From NCBI GenBank assembly GCA_031548435.1, contig JAVBRA010000009.1, positions 1 to 64,000 of the forward strand: a stretch of DNA of 64,000 bases. Reading direction: 5' to 3'. The notes beneath the pieces are model-generated. The model searched no databases. It saw only the letters and a list, made by a program, of their open reading frames with translations, and was not told the origin of the DNA. Position 1 is the stretch's first letter, and the number at the start of each line of letters is the position of its first letter. Of this stretch, positions 50,175-58,812 are shown piece after piece. The position numbers and the translations under genes are program-made. This DNA comes from JAVBRA01 sp031548435 (GTDB taxonomy: Bacteria; Bacteroidota; Bacteroidia; Bacteroidales; Rikenellaceae).

Positions 50175-51467
50175 ATGAAGAAACGTTTGACATCGACCAA
50201 GGCTGCCGCAGCATTGCTGTGCGGTCTGTGCCTGGCCACTGCCGGGCATGCGCAGGAATCCGACCTGACCCAGGCCGAAAAACTCGAACAGCGTACCCAG
50301 GCGCTCGAAGAGGCTGTCGGAAAACTGCAAAAACTGAAAGTGTCCGGATACATTCAGGCCCAATACCAATGGGGAGAGCAAGACGCCTCGCTGAAGGTGG
50401 GGGGCATCAATGAAAACCTCAAAACCCCCTATAGCCGCATCGGCATCCGCCGCGGGCGGATCAAGTTCGCCTACGAAGAGGGGATCTACTCGGGCGTGCT
50501 GCAATTCGACATCACTGAAAAGGGGGTGGGCGTGAAAGACGTATACATCAACATCAAAGACCCGTGGGTCGGAACCAGCGCATTCAAGGCGGGGTTGTTC
50601 GACCGTCCGTTCGGCTACGAGATCAGCTACTCGTCTTCGCGCCGCGAATCGCCCGAGCGTTCGACCATCTTCCAGACCCTGTTCCCGGAAGAGCGCGACC
50701 TGGGGGGAATGTTCACCCTGCAGGCGGCCAAGACTTCGCCCTGGAACGTCCTCAAACTCGAAGGCGGCCTGTTCTCGGGCAACGGCATCAAGCAGGACCT
50801 CAACAACTATAAGGACTTCATCGGCCACCTGAGCGCCAACAAGAACATCGGCAGCAACGCCAAACTCGGCCTCGGCCTCTCGTACTACAACGGCGGCGTG
50901 TTCCAGGGTACGGCCAACGTCTATAAGATGGATGGCGACGCGTTTGTTGTCAACAGCAACCCCGCCAACCAGGGGTCATACGCCAAACGCGAATATTTCG
51001 GCTTCGACGGTGAGTTCAATATCGTCAGCGCGGCAGGGATGACCAAGTTGCACGCCGAATACCTCTTCGGAACCCAGCCCGGCACCGTGGCCAGCAGCAA
51101 GAGCCCGAACCTGACGGCCATCGTGCTCACGGGCGCTAACGCAGACACCTACGTCCGTCCGTTCAGCGGGGGTTACGTGATGTTGGTGCAGGATTTCGGC
51201 AAGCTGCCCTTCTCGGCCGTGGCCAAATACGACTGGTACGATCCCAACACCAAGGTATCGGGCAACGAGGTGGGCCGGAACGGCACCAACTTCGTGGACC
51301 TGTCGCAGAACACACTCGGCTTCGGCCTGCTGTGGAGGGCCAGCAACTCCATCCGCCTGACGGCCTACTACGAGATCAACAGCAACGAAACCACCGACAA
51401 CCTGCCCAATTTCACCGGGGATGCGCCCAACAACGTGTTCACGGCCCGCCTCCAATACAAATTTTAA
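50175..51467 (+). CDS. OprO/OprP-family phosphate-selective porin
   Basis: A 430-residue outer-membrane porin. A signal peptide (to ~residue 26, GHAQ) is followed by a short coiled-coil segment (KLEQRTQALEEAVGKLQKL), typical of the family's N-terminus, and a 16-strand-type barrel (VSGYIQAQYQWGEQ, RRGRIKFAYEEGIYSGVLQFD, DRPFGYEISYSSSRRE) ending in F. OprP homologues form trimeric pores for phosphate or pyrophosphate. It lies upstream of pstSCAB under a Pho-type promoter, which strongly supports a phosphate role. Confidence 0.92.
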   Translation: MKKRLTSTKAAAALLCGLCLATAGHAQESDLTQAEKLEQRTQALEEAVGKLQKLKVSGYIQAQYQWGEQDASLKVGGINENLKTPYSRIGIRRGRIKFAYEEGIYSGVLQFDITEKGVGVKDVYINIKDPWVGTSAFKAGLFDRPFGYEISYSSSRRESPERSTIFQTLFPEERDLGGMFTLQAAKTSPWNVLKLEGGLFSGNGIKQDLNNYKDFIGHLSANKNIGSNAKLGLGLSYYNGGVFQGTANVYKMDGDAFVVNSNPANQGSYAKREYFGFDGEFNIVSAAGMTKLHAEYLFGTQPGTVASSKSPNLTAIVLTGANADTYVRPFSGGYVMLVQDFGKLPFSAVAKYDWYDPNTKVSGNEVGRNGTNFVDLSQNTLGFGLLWRASNSIRLTAYYEINSNETTDNLPNFTGDAPNNVFTARLQYKF

Positions 51468-51519
51468 CCGCATCGTAACAATACCTTTCGCGTATCGTAA
51501 TAACGCCGCGATAGCTTTG
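51464..51519 (+). promoter_or_regulatory. Pho-box-like promoter of pstS
   Basis: Repeats with an 11-bp period: TTAAC (51464), GTAAC (51475), TTTCG (51486, poor) and GTAAT (51497). The last ends 10 bp before the -7 box TAGCTTTG (51512-51519), identical to the porin promoter. The first repeat overlaps the porin stop codon. The presence of a second promoter means pstS can be expressed independently of the porin. Confidence 0.7.
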
Positions 51520-51614
51520 CGCTATCAAGAACCACAACAGGTTCGCTTGCCGGCAGAGTCCTTTTCCTCCCGCAAATGCCGCAAAAAAATTAAACAGTTT
51601 CTAAAAAACAAATT

Positions 51615-52430
51615 ATGAAAAAGACGATTTTGACAGCACTGTTTCTGGCCGCCACCGTGTTCGGCGCCCAGGCCCAGAAAATAAAAGGCTCGGACACCAC
51701 CCTGCCCCTGTCGCAGAAAGAGGCCGAAAGTTACATGAAAGCCAACCCCTCAAAAACGGTGACGGTCACCGGCGGCGGCAGCGGCGTGGGCATCTCGGCC
51801 CTGATCGAAGGCACCACCGACATCGCCCAGGCTTCGCGCAAGATCAAGTTCGACGAGAAGCAGAAGCTCCAGGAAGGCGGCAAAACCGTCAAGGAAGTGA
51901 TCGTGGCCTACGACGCCCTGGCCATCGTGGTGCACCCGCAGAACAAGGTCACCGACCTGACCCGCGAACAACTTGAAGGGATCTTCACCGGGAAGATCAC
52001 CAACTGGAAGGAAGTGGGCGGCGAAGACCTGAAGATCATCCCTTACTCGCGCGAAACCTCGTCCGGAACTTACGAGTTCTTCAAAGAGAGCGTACTCAAA
52101 AACAAAAACTACATGAACGGCATCATGAGCATGCCCGCCACCGGGGCCATCATCCAGTCGGTGAGCCAGACCAGGGGCGCCATCGGGTACGTGGGCCTGG
52201 CCTACCTCAACAAAGACGTGAAAGCCGTCCACGTGTCGTACGACAGCGGCCGCACGTTCGTCGAGCCGTCGGTAGCCAACGCCAAGAACAAGACCTACCC
52301 GATCGTCCGCCCGTTGTACTACTACTATGTCACCTCGTCCGAGGCCAGGGTGAAACCGTTCATCGACTACATCCTCTCGGCCGAAGGACAGAAGATCGTC
52401 TCCGAAACAGGGTTCATCGCCGTCAGATAA
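51615..52430 (+). CDS. pstS: Phosphate ABC transporter substrate-binding protein PstS
   Basis: A 271-residue periplasmic binding protein with signal peptide MKKTILTALFLAATVFGAQA. Phosphate-binding regions are KGSDTTLPL, GGGSGVGISALIEG, DIAQASR and YSRETSSGTYEFF. The segment from residue 97 to 142 (ALAIVVHPQ ... NWKEVGGEDLKIIPY) recurs in recognisable form inside PstC. It overlaps pstC by one base (TAATG). Confidence 0.96.
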   Translation: MKKTILTALFLAATVFGAQAQKIKGSDTTLPLSQKEAESYMKANPSKTVTVTGGGSGVGISALIEGTTDIAQASRKIKFDEKQKLQEGGKTVKEVIVAYDALAIVVHPQNKVTDLTREQLEGIFTGKITNWKEVGGEDLKIIPYSRETSSGTYEFFKESVLKNKNYMNGIMSMPATGAIIQSVSQTRGAIGYVGLAYLNKDVKAVHVSYDSGRTFVEPSVANAKNKTYPIVRPLYYYYVTSSEARVKPFIDYILSAEGQKIVSETGFIAVR

Positions 52431-53635
52431 TGAAGCGACTTAAGAAGCTGATTGAACGCATGATCGAAGGCTTGCTCACCCTCAGCGGGGGTGTGGCGAG
52501 CCTTGCCATTCTGCTGATCGTACTGTTCCTGTTCCGCGAGGGGTTCGGCCTGTTCCGCAGTCCCGAAGTCGAAAAGGGATACGCGCTCTGTGTCAACGGC
52601 GACAACCCGGTAGCAGGGCTCGACCCGCAGCAGATCAGGCATATCTTCGACTACGAAACCACCAATTGGAACCAGGTCGGCGGTCGCGATCTGGAGATCA
52701 CTCCGTTCCGCTTCGACGAGATCTTCTCGCTCTATTCCGATGAAGAGCTGGGCGAGGATTATGCCCTGCTACCCGAGAAACTGGGCGAGGTGATCGCCCG
52801 CACGCCCGGCATCATCGCCTACCTGCCCCAGAAATACGCCCCGCAAGGCGATTCCGTCCGCACGCTGACCGCACAGAACATCAGCGTTTCCGACTTTTTC
52901 GGCGGCAGGGAATGGATGCCCACCGCCACCCCGGCGCCTCAGTTCGGGGTGTTGCCGCTGATCATGGGGACACTGTGGGTAAGCCTGTTCGCCATCCTCA
53001 TCGCCCTGCCGCTGGGATTGGGCGTGGCCATCTACATGTCGGAACTGGCCGGGCCCCGGACGCGCAAGTTCCTCAAACCCACCATCGAACTGCTGGCAGG
53101 GATCCCCTCCGTAGTCTATGGATTCTTCGGGTTGGTGGTGCTGGTGCCGCTGATCCAGAAAACACTGAACCTGCCTGTGGGCGAAACCGCATTGGCAGGC
53201 AGCCTGATCCTGGCCGTCATGGCCTTGCCGACAATCATCACCATTGCCGAAGACGCCATGCGGGGCACTCCGCGCGCCATGCGCGAGGCGAGCCTGGCTC
53301 TGGGGGCGACCCATTGGCAAACGATCTGCCGGGTGGTGGTTCCGTACGCTTCGTCGGGGATCTCGGCGGCCGTGGTGCTGGGCATCGGACGCGCCATCGG
53401 CGAAACCATGGCCGTGCTGATGGTCACCGGCAACGCGGCGGTTATGCCCCACTCGCTGCTGCAACCCGTGCGCACCATTCCGGCCACCATCGCCGCCGAA
53501 CTGGGCGAGGCCCCGGCGGGCGGAGCGCACTATCAGGCGTTGTTCATGCTGGGATGCATCCTGTTCGTTATCACCATGGCCATCAGCATCTCGGCCGAGG
53601 CGATCTCGAAACAGCGCAGAAACAAGGGGGTGTGA
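52430..53635 (+). CDS. pstC: Phosphate ABC permease PstC with a PstS-like periplasmic insertion
   Basis: A 401-residue permease, about 80-100 residues longer than E. coli PstC-type cores. TM1 is at ~22-36. Residues 48-160 form a periplasmic insertion before TM2 at ~172. The insertion resembles PstS: PstC ALCVNGDNPVAGLD, HIFDYETTNW, NQVGGRDLEITPF versus PstS ALAIVVHPQNKVTDL, GIFTGKITNW, KEVGGEDLKIIPY; PstC PGIIAYLPQKY also matches PstS GAIGYVGLAYL. The permease core has five further helices and the EAA-type loop (EASLALGATHWQTI). The insertion lacks the full phosphate-binding loops. Confidence 0.95.
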   Translation: MKRLKKLIERMIEGLLTLSGGVASLAILLIVLFLFREGFGLFRSPEVEKGYALCVNGDNPVAGLDPQQIRHIFDYETTNWNQVGGRDLEITPFRFDEIFSLYSDEELGEDYALLPEKLGEVIARTPGIIAYLPQKYAPQGDSVRTLTAQNISVSDFFGGREWMPTATPAPQFGVLPLIMGTLWVSLFAILIALPLGLGVAIYMSELAGPRTRKFLKPTIELLAGIPSVVYGFFGLVVLVPLIQKTLNLPVGETALAGSLILAVMALPTIITIAEDAMRGTPRAMREASLALGATHWQTICRVVVPYASSGISAAVVLGIGRAIGETMAVLMVTGNAAVMPHSLLQPVRTIPATIAAELGEAPAGGAHYQALFMLGCILFVITMAISISAEAISKQRRNKGV

Positions 53636-53640
53636 GCGTC

Positions 53641-53658
53641 AGCGTCACAGACGCTTTT
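53641..53658 (+). repeat. Mini-hairpin GCGTC-ACA-GACGC-TTTT, copy 2, in the pstC-pstA gap
   Basis: AGCGTC ACA GACGCT followed by TTTT, starting 6 bp after the pstC stop codon. The 17-bp core is identical to 39896-39912. It may be a weak terminator that lowers pstA/pstB expression relative to pstS/pstC. Confidence 0.6.
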
Positions 53659-53726
53659 CGACAAGGGCCCTTGTATACTCAATGATGTTTGACGAGAAAT
53701 ATACAGACCAATATTCAACCTTATTC

Positions 53727-54581
53727 ATGAACCGCAAGACAACACAAAAAATAGCATTTGCGACCTTCCGCACGCTGGGCCTGCTGGTGGTCGGCATCCT
53801 CTTCTGGATACTGGGCTTCATCGTCTGGAACGGCGCCGGGGTCATCAACTGGGAGTTCCTCTCCTCCGCACCCACCGATGGCATGACTGCCGGGGGTATC
53901 TTCCCCGCCATCGTCGGTACGCTGTGCCTGGTGGCGGGCAGCGTCATCTTCGCCTTCCCGCTGGGGGTGATGGCCGGCATCTGCATCAACGAATATGCCG
54001 GCAACGGCTGGATCGTGAAATTCATCCGGGTGATGACCAACAACCTGGGCAGCATCCCCTCGATCGTCTTCGGGCTGTTCGGCATGGCGCTGTTCGTCAA
54101 CACGCTGGGTTTCGGCGACTCGATCATCGCAGGGTCGTTCACGCTCGGGCTGCTGGTGCTGCCGCTGATCATCCGCACCACCGAGGAGGCGCTCAAGGCC
54201 ATTCCCGATTCGTTCCGCACCGGGAGCCTGGCCCTGGGAGCCACCAAACTGCAAACCATCCGCCGGGTGGTGCTGCCGATGGCCTTCCCGAACATCATCA
54301 CCGGCCTGATCCTTTCCATCGGCCGCGTGTCGGGCGAAACGGCCCCGATCCTGTTCACCGTGGCCGCCTACTTCCTGCCGAAACTGCCAAGCGGTATTTT
54401 CGACCAAGTGATGGCCCTGCCCTACCACCTCTACGTAATCGCCACCAGCGGAACGGACATCGAGGCTTCGCGCCCGATTGCCTACGGCACGGCGCTGGTG
54501 CTCATAGCCATTGTGCTGATGATGAACCTGCTGGCCACGGCCCTGCGGCGCTACTTCGGAAATAAAGTGAAAACGAATTGA
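53727..54581 (+). CDS. pstA: Phosphate ABC permease PstA
   Basis: A 284-residue permease from MNRKTTQKIAFATFRTL; an earlier in-frame ATG (53682) would add 15 AT-rich-coded, non-conserved residues. Six membrane helices; the ABC-coupling loop is FRTGSLALGATKLQTIRRVVLP, in two pieces, with GRVSGETAPILFT near the end. It pairs with PstC to form the membrane channel. Confidence 0.95.
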   Translation: MNRKTTQKIAFATFRTLGLLVVGILFWILGFIVWNGAGVINWEFLSSAPTDGMTAGGIFPAIVGTLCLVAGSVIFAFPLGVMAGICINEYAGNGWIVKFIRVMTNNLGSIPSIVFGLFGMALFVNTLGFGDSIIAGSFTLGLLVLPLIIRTTEEALKAIPDSFRTGSLALGATKLQTIRRVVLPMAFPNIITGLILSIGRVSGETAPILFTVAAYFLPKLPSGIFDQVMALPYHLYVIATSGTDIEASRPIAYGTALVLIAIVLMMNLLATALRRYFGNKVKTN

Positions 54582-54592
54582 TTAAGCAAAAT

Positions 54593-55339
54593 ATGATCGA
54601 AGCAAAAAACGTCGATTTTTATTACGGCGACTTCCACGCCCTCAAGAACATCGACATGAAAATGGAAGCCAACACCGTCACGGCGTTCATCGGCCCGTCG
54701 GGGTGCGGCAAGTCGACCTTCCTGCGCCTGTTCAACCGCATGAACGACCTGATCGAAGGCACCCGCCTCACGGGCGAATGCCTGATCGGCGGGCGCGACA
54801 TCTACGGCAAAGGCGCCCAGGTAGATGAGTTGCGCAAGAACGTCGGCATGGTGTTCCAAAAACCCAATCCGTTCCCCAAGAGCATTTTCGAGAACGTGGC
54901 CTACGGGCTGCGCGTGAACGGCATCGGAGACCGGTCGTTCATCGCCGCGCGCGTGGAAGAGTCGCTTAAAGCCGCCGCCCTGTGGGACGAGGTGAGGGAC
55001 AAACTCAAAAAATCGGCCTTCGAGCTCTCGGGCGGACAGCAGCAGCGCCTGTGCATCGCCCGCGCCCTGGCCGTGTCGCCCTCGATCCTGCTGATGGACG
55101 AGCCCGCCTCGGCCCTCGACCCCATCTCCACCTCGAAGATCGAAGAGCTGATCCACGCCCTCAAAAAGGACTACACCATCGTCATCGTCACCCACAACAT
55201 GCAGCAGGCCGCCCGCGTGAGCGACAAAACCGGCTTCTTCATGCTGGGCGAACTGGTCGAATTCAACGATACGAAAAAAATGTTCCTCAATCCCGACAAG
55301 AAACAGACACAGGATTATATCACCGGCCGCTTCGGATAA
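54593..55339 (+). CDS. pstB: Phosphate ABC transporter ATPase PstB
   Basis: A 248-residue ABC ATPase starting MIEAKNVDFYYGDFHAL. Walker A GPSGCGKST, Q-loop VFQKPNPFPKSI, signature LSGGQQQRL, Walker B ILLMDEPASALDP and H-loop VTHNMQQAARVSD are all intact. An in-frame TTG at 54578 is not needed. It begins 11 bp after pstA and drives import through PstCA. Confidence 0.98.
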   Translation: MIEAKNVDFYYGDFHALKNIDMKMEANTVTAFIGPSGCGKSTFLRLFNRMNDLIEGTRLTGECLIGGRDIYGKGAQVDELRKNVGMVFQKPNPFPKSIFENVAYGLRVNGIGDRSFIAARVEESLKAAALWDEVRDKLKKSAFELSGGQQQRLCIARALAVSPSILLMDEPASALDPISTSKIEELIHALKKDYTIVIVTHNMQQAARVSDKTGFFMLGELVEFNDTKKMFLNPDKKQTQDYITGRFG

Positions 55340-55389
55340 GTGTCGTTGCACACGGGGCACAACTCTTACATTAAGCAACCTTTCAAAAC

Positions 55390-56052
55390 ATGAAACATAC
55401 CGAAAAAGAACTCCAAAACCTCAAGGAAGAGGTGAGCCAGATGTGGAAGCTGGTGCTTTCACAGCTCGAAAAGGCCAAACAGGCCTTCCGGGACAACGAC
55501 ATCGAAATGGCGCGCGAGATCGCCAGCCGCGAGAAACGGGTGGACGCCTTCGAACTCAAGATCGAGAGCGACTGCGAAAACTACATCGCCCTGTACAGTC
55601 CCGTGGCGGTCGACCTGCGGCTGGTGCTGTCGCTGATCAAGATCAGCAGCACGCTCGAACGCATCGGTGATTTCGCCGAAGGAGTGGCCCGCCACGTGAT
55701 CGAGGCCGACTGCGACAAGATCGACCCGAAAGCGGTTGAAGACCTGCGGATAGACCACATGTTCGACCTGCTCATTTCGATGCTCTCGGACAGCTACGTA
55801 GCGCTCGAATCCGAAAATACCCGACTCTCCGGGAAAATACTGGCCAAGGACGAGGAGGTAGACACCCTTTACCGCAATTCGATCGACATCCTGGCCGCAC
55901 ATATGCAAGCCGTCCCGTCGCAGATCCGTTGCGGGCTGAAAATGTCGCTGCTCATCCGCAAACTCGAACGCATCGGCGACCATTGCGGCAACATCGTCGA
56001 AGACATCGTCTTTTATGTCGACGCCAAGGTGCTCAAGCACGGCGGAAAATAG
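55390..56052 (+). CDS. phoU: Phosphate signalling regulator PhoU
   Basis: A 220-residue all-helical PhoU with two three-helix repeats. The metal-binding motifs appear as ISSTLERIGDFAEGVARHV and IRKLERIGDHCGNIVEDIVF (each E-R-I-G-D), shown here in part. PhoU couples PstSCAB activity to the PhoR kinase and represses the Pho response when phosphate is plentiful. It lies 50 bp after pstB. Confidence 0.96.
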   Translation: MKHTEKELQNLKEEVSQMWKLVLSQLEKAKQAFRDNDIEMAREIASREKRVDAFELKIESDCENYIALYSPVAVDLRLVLSLIKISSTLERIGDFAEGVARHVIEADCDKIDPKAVEDLRIDHMFDLLISMLSDSYVALESENTRLSGKILAKDEEVDTLYRNSIDILAAHMQAVPSQIRCGLKMSLLIRKLERIGDHCGNIVEDIVFYVDAKVLKHGGK

Positions 56053-56224
56053 CGACCCGCTCGGATTCATGTTTTTTTTCGTATTGCAGCAGAACAGATT
56101 CCTCTCTTCGTTCCGAGACAACCGGTTTCTCAAGGCGTGTCGTCCAGAAACCGCGGGAAGGAATCTGTACCGCAAATGAGAAATTCCCATAAATTCGTTA
56201 CCTTTACACACATAACACACCGCC

Positions 56225-56908
56225 ATGCCCGAACAAATCCTGATTGTCGACGACGAACGCGACATCTGCGAGATCCTCGAATTCAACCTGGCCAACGAAG
56301 GGTTCGCCATCACCTGCGCCCACTCGGCCGAGGAGGCGATGCAAAAACTGACGCCCGGCCATGCGCTGATCCTGCTCGATGTGATGATGGGCGGCATATC
56401 GGGATACAAAATGGCCGAAATGCTCCGGCGCCAGGGGAACTGCACCCCCATCATTTTCCTCACGGCCAGGGATACCGAGAACGATATGCTGACCGGGTTT
56501 TCGGTCGGCGGCGACGATTACATCTCCAAGCCGTTCTCGATCAAAGAGGTGGTGGCGCGGGTGAAGGCCGTGTTGCGGCGTGGCAAATCGCCGGAGACGA
56601 AAGGAGAAACGAATCTGGTGTTCGACGGCCTGACGATCGACACGGCCCTGAAAGAGGTGCTGGCGGGCGGCGAAAAAATCGTGCTCACTAAAACCGAATT
56701 CGAGATCCTGGCCCTGCTGGCATCCAACCCATCCAAGATCTTCTCGCGGGAAACCATCATCGACATCCTGTGGAAAAACGCGCCCTACATCACCGAGCGT
56801 ACGGTCGACGTGCACATCACACGCCTGCGGAAAAAGCTGGGGGCTTTGGCCCCGGTGGTGTCGAACCGCTCGGGCTACGGCTACCGATTCGACCTGTCGG
56901 CGTTATAA
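56225..56908 (+). CDS. OmpR/PhoB-family response regulator
   Basis: A 227-residue two-domain regulator. The receiver has the acidic pair LIVDDERDICEIL, phospho-acceptor Asp in LILLDVMMGG and the switch Lys in ISKPFSIKE. The C-terminal winged helix (LTKTEFEILALLASNP, SRETIIDILW, ERTVDVHITRLRKKLG) binds tandem repeats, as PhoB does. Located between phoU and the kinase gene, it is the obvious candidate to bind the 11-bp repeats upstream of the porin and pstS. A TACCTTTA -7-like box is at 56199-56206. Confidence 0.93.
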   Translation: MPEQILIVDDERDICEILEFNLANEGFAITCAHSAEEAMQKLTPGHALILLDVMMGGISGYKMAEMLRRQGNCTPIIFLTARDTENDMLTGFSVGGDDYISKPFSIKEVVARVKAVLRRGKSPETKGETNLVFDGLTIDTALKEVLAGGEKIVLTKTEFEILALLASNPSKIFSRETIIDILWKNAPYITERTVDVHITRLRKKLGALAPVVSNRSGYGYRFDLSAL

Positions 56909-56959
56909 TATCCGGGAGTTGGTATGAATTTTCACCCACAACGCAGTTGAGCAAAAGAA

Positions 56960-58732
56960 ATGTCCCGTATAATGAAAGAGGCCGGATCTCTGAAACTGAC
57001 CTATAAACAGCGGATTTTCCTGTGGTTCGTGGTGATGTTCGCCGCCTTCACCACGGGCATCGTTATTTTCGAGCAGTCGCGCGAGCGGCAGGATAAAACC
57101 GAGGCCCTGACAAGCCGTCTGGACGTCTATGCCGATATGGTCGATGCCGCGTTGCGGCAACATTCCGGCGACCGATCAACCCTCGACAGCCTGGAAACCC
57201 TGTTCCCGGCCGGCATCCGCCTGACGCTCATAGACAGACAGGGAGCCGTGTTGTACGACAATGCCACCCCGACGATCGAAAACCATGCGGCCCGGCCCGA
57301 AATCGTCCGGGCGCTCGAACAGGGAACGGGCACCAACATCCGCACTTCGGCCTCGAACAGCGTCGAATACCTCTATTACGCCAAACGGTTCGACGACTAT
57401 TTTGTCCGCGTCTCGCTGCCTTACGATATCCGGGTGCGCCACCTGCTCAAACCCGGCGGCCTGTTCCTGTGGTATGTGATGGCGTTGTTTGCCGTGGTGC
57501 TGCTGCTGATCAACTACGTGGCCGGACGGTTCGGCAAGTCGATCGGGCAACTGAAAGACTTCACCCTGGCCGCGCAGCGCGACGGGGCCGACCTCCCCCC
57601 GTTCGACTTCCCCGACGACGAATTGGGTGAAATCGGGGCGAAAATATCGGAAAGCTATTCCCAGCTCAAGGGAAGCAGAAAGAAAATCGCCCTGGAGCGA
57701 GAAAAACTGTTGCAACACGTCCACAGTTCGGAAGAGGGAATCTGCTTTTTCTCGGCCGATCGCAGCGTTGAGTTCCACAACGGACTTTTCATGCAATACC
57801 TGAATATGCTCTCGGACCGGGCGGAGGGCGACCCCGGGGCCTTGTTCTCGGATCCGGTATTCGGGAAAGCGGTCTCTTTCCTTGACGATGTGCAGCGCAG
57901 CGACAGCTACTTTGAAACGCAGGCGGCCGGGCACGGACGTTGCTTCGCCCTGCGCGTGAACGTTTTCGAGGACGGCAGTTTCGAGGTGGTGGTCAACGAC
58001 GTCACCGCGCAGGAGAAGACCCGCCGCCTGAAGCAGGAGATGACCGGAAACATCGCACATGAACTCCGTACGCCCGTTACCTCGATCCGCGGATACCTCG
58101 AAACCGTATTGGAGCAGGAGATGGCCCGCGACCGGGAACGGCTGTTCCTGCAAAAAGCCTACGACCAAACCCTGACCCTGTCGGAGTTGATCCGCGACAT
58201 GGGGCTGATAACCAAAATAGAAGAGGCTCCGCACTCCTTCTCACTGGAGGCGGTGCCCATCCGTCCTCTGGTGGAGTCGCTTGTGGGCGAGTTCGAACCG
58301 CAGTTGCGGGAAAGAGGGATCGTGGTCGAGAACAACGTTCCCGACGATGTCGTGGTCAACGGCAACCGCAACCTGCTCTGCTCCGTGTTCCGCAACCTGA
58401 CCGACAACGTCGTCCGTTATGCCGGCGAAAACGTGACGATACGCATCGGGCAATACAACGAAGACGGGGGATTCCATTACTTTTCGTTCTCGGACAATGG
58501 CATCGGGATTCCCGATCAGCATCACCTGACCCGCCTGTTCGAGCGGTTCTACCGCGTGAACCAGGGGCGTACGCGCGACAGCGGCGGATCGGGCCTGGGG
58601 CTGTCGATCGTACGCAATGCCGTTGCGTTCCACCGAGGGACGATTGCGGCAAAAAACGCGGCCGGCGGCGGGCTGGAATTTCTGTTCAAATTGCCGAAGT
58701 GGCAGGAGTCGCAAGCTGTTGAAGGCGAATAG
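56960..58732 (+). CDS. PhoR-like membrane sensor histidine kinase
   Basis: A 590-residue kinase. TM1 at ~18-37 and TM2 at ~170-190 enclose a ~130-residue periplasmic sensor (YADMVDAALRQHSGD ... LYYAKRFDDYFVRV). A HAMP-like linker, a PAS-like region (SSEEGICFFSADRSVEF), the H box IAHELRTPVTSIRGYL, N box FRNLTDNVVRYAG, G1 FSDNGIGIPD and G2 GGSGLGLSIVRNAV follow. It is 51 bp downstream of the regulator gene. The large periplasmic domain, absent in E. coli PhoR, suggests it may sense a periplasmic signal as well as PhoU/Pst. Confidence 0.93.
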   Translation: MSRIMKEAGSLKLTYKQRIFLWFVVMFAAFTTGIVIFEQSRERQDKTEALTSRLDVYADMVDAALRQHSGDRSTLDSLETLFPAGIRLTLIDRQGAVLYDNATPTIENHAARPEIVRALEQGTGTNIRTSASNSVEYLYYAKRFDDYFVRVSLPYDIRVRHLLKPGGLFLWYVMALFAVVLLLINYVAGRFGKSIGQLKDFTLAAQRDGADLPPFDFPDDELGEIGAKISESYSQLKGSRKKIALEREKLLQHVHSSEEGICFFSADRSVEFHNGLFMQYLNMLSDRAEGDPGALFSDPVFGKAVSFLDDVQRSDSYFETQAAGHGRCFALRVNVFEDGSFEVVVNDVTAQEKTRRLKQEMTGNIAHELRTPVTSIRGYLETVLEQEMARDRERLFLQKAYDQTLTLSELIRDMGLITKIEEAPHSFSLEAVPIRPLVESLVGEFEPQLRERGIVVENNVPDDVVVNGNRNLLCSVFRNLTDNVVRYAGENVTIRIGQYNEDGGFHYFSFSDNGIGIPDQHHLTRLFERFYRVNQGRTRDSGGSGLGLSIVRNAVAFHRGTIAAKNAAGGGLEFLFKLPKWQESQAVEGE

Positions 58733-58750
58733 AAACGATCGTTTCTTACA

Positions 58751-58806
58751 ACGGAAAAAGATAGAAGAGGCCGCAGGAAACTGCGGCCTCTTCTATCTTT
58801 TTCCGT
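58751..58806. terminator. Bidirectional terminator at the end of the phosphate locus
   Basis: 26-bp perfect arms (58751-58776 and 58781-58806) around GAAA, containing AAAAAG and CTTTTT tracts. It separates the histidine kinase gene from the converging clostripain gene. Confidence 0.95.
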
Positions 58807-58812
58807 TCCGGC

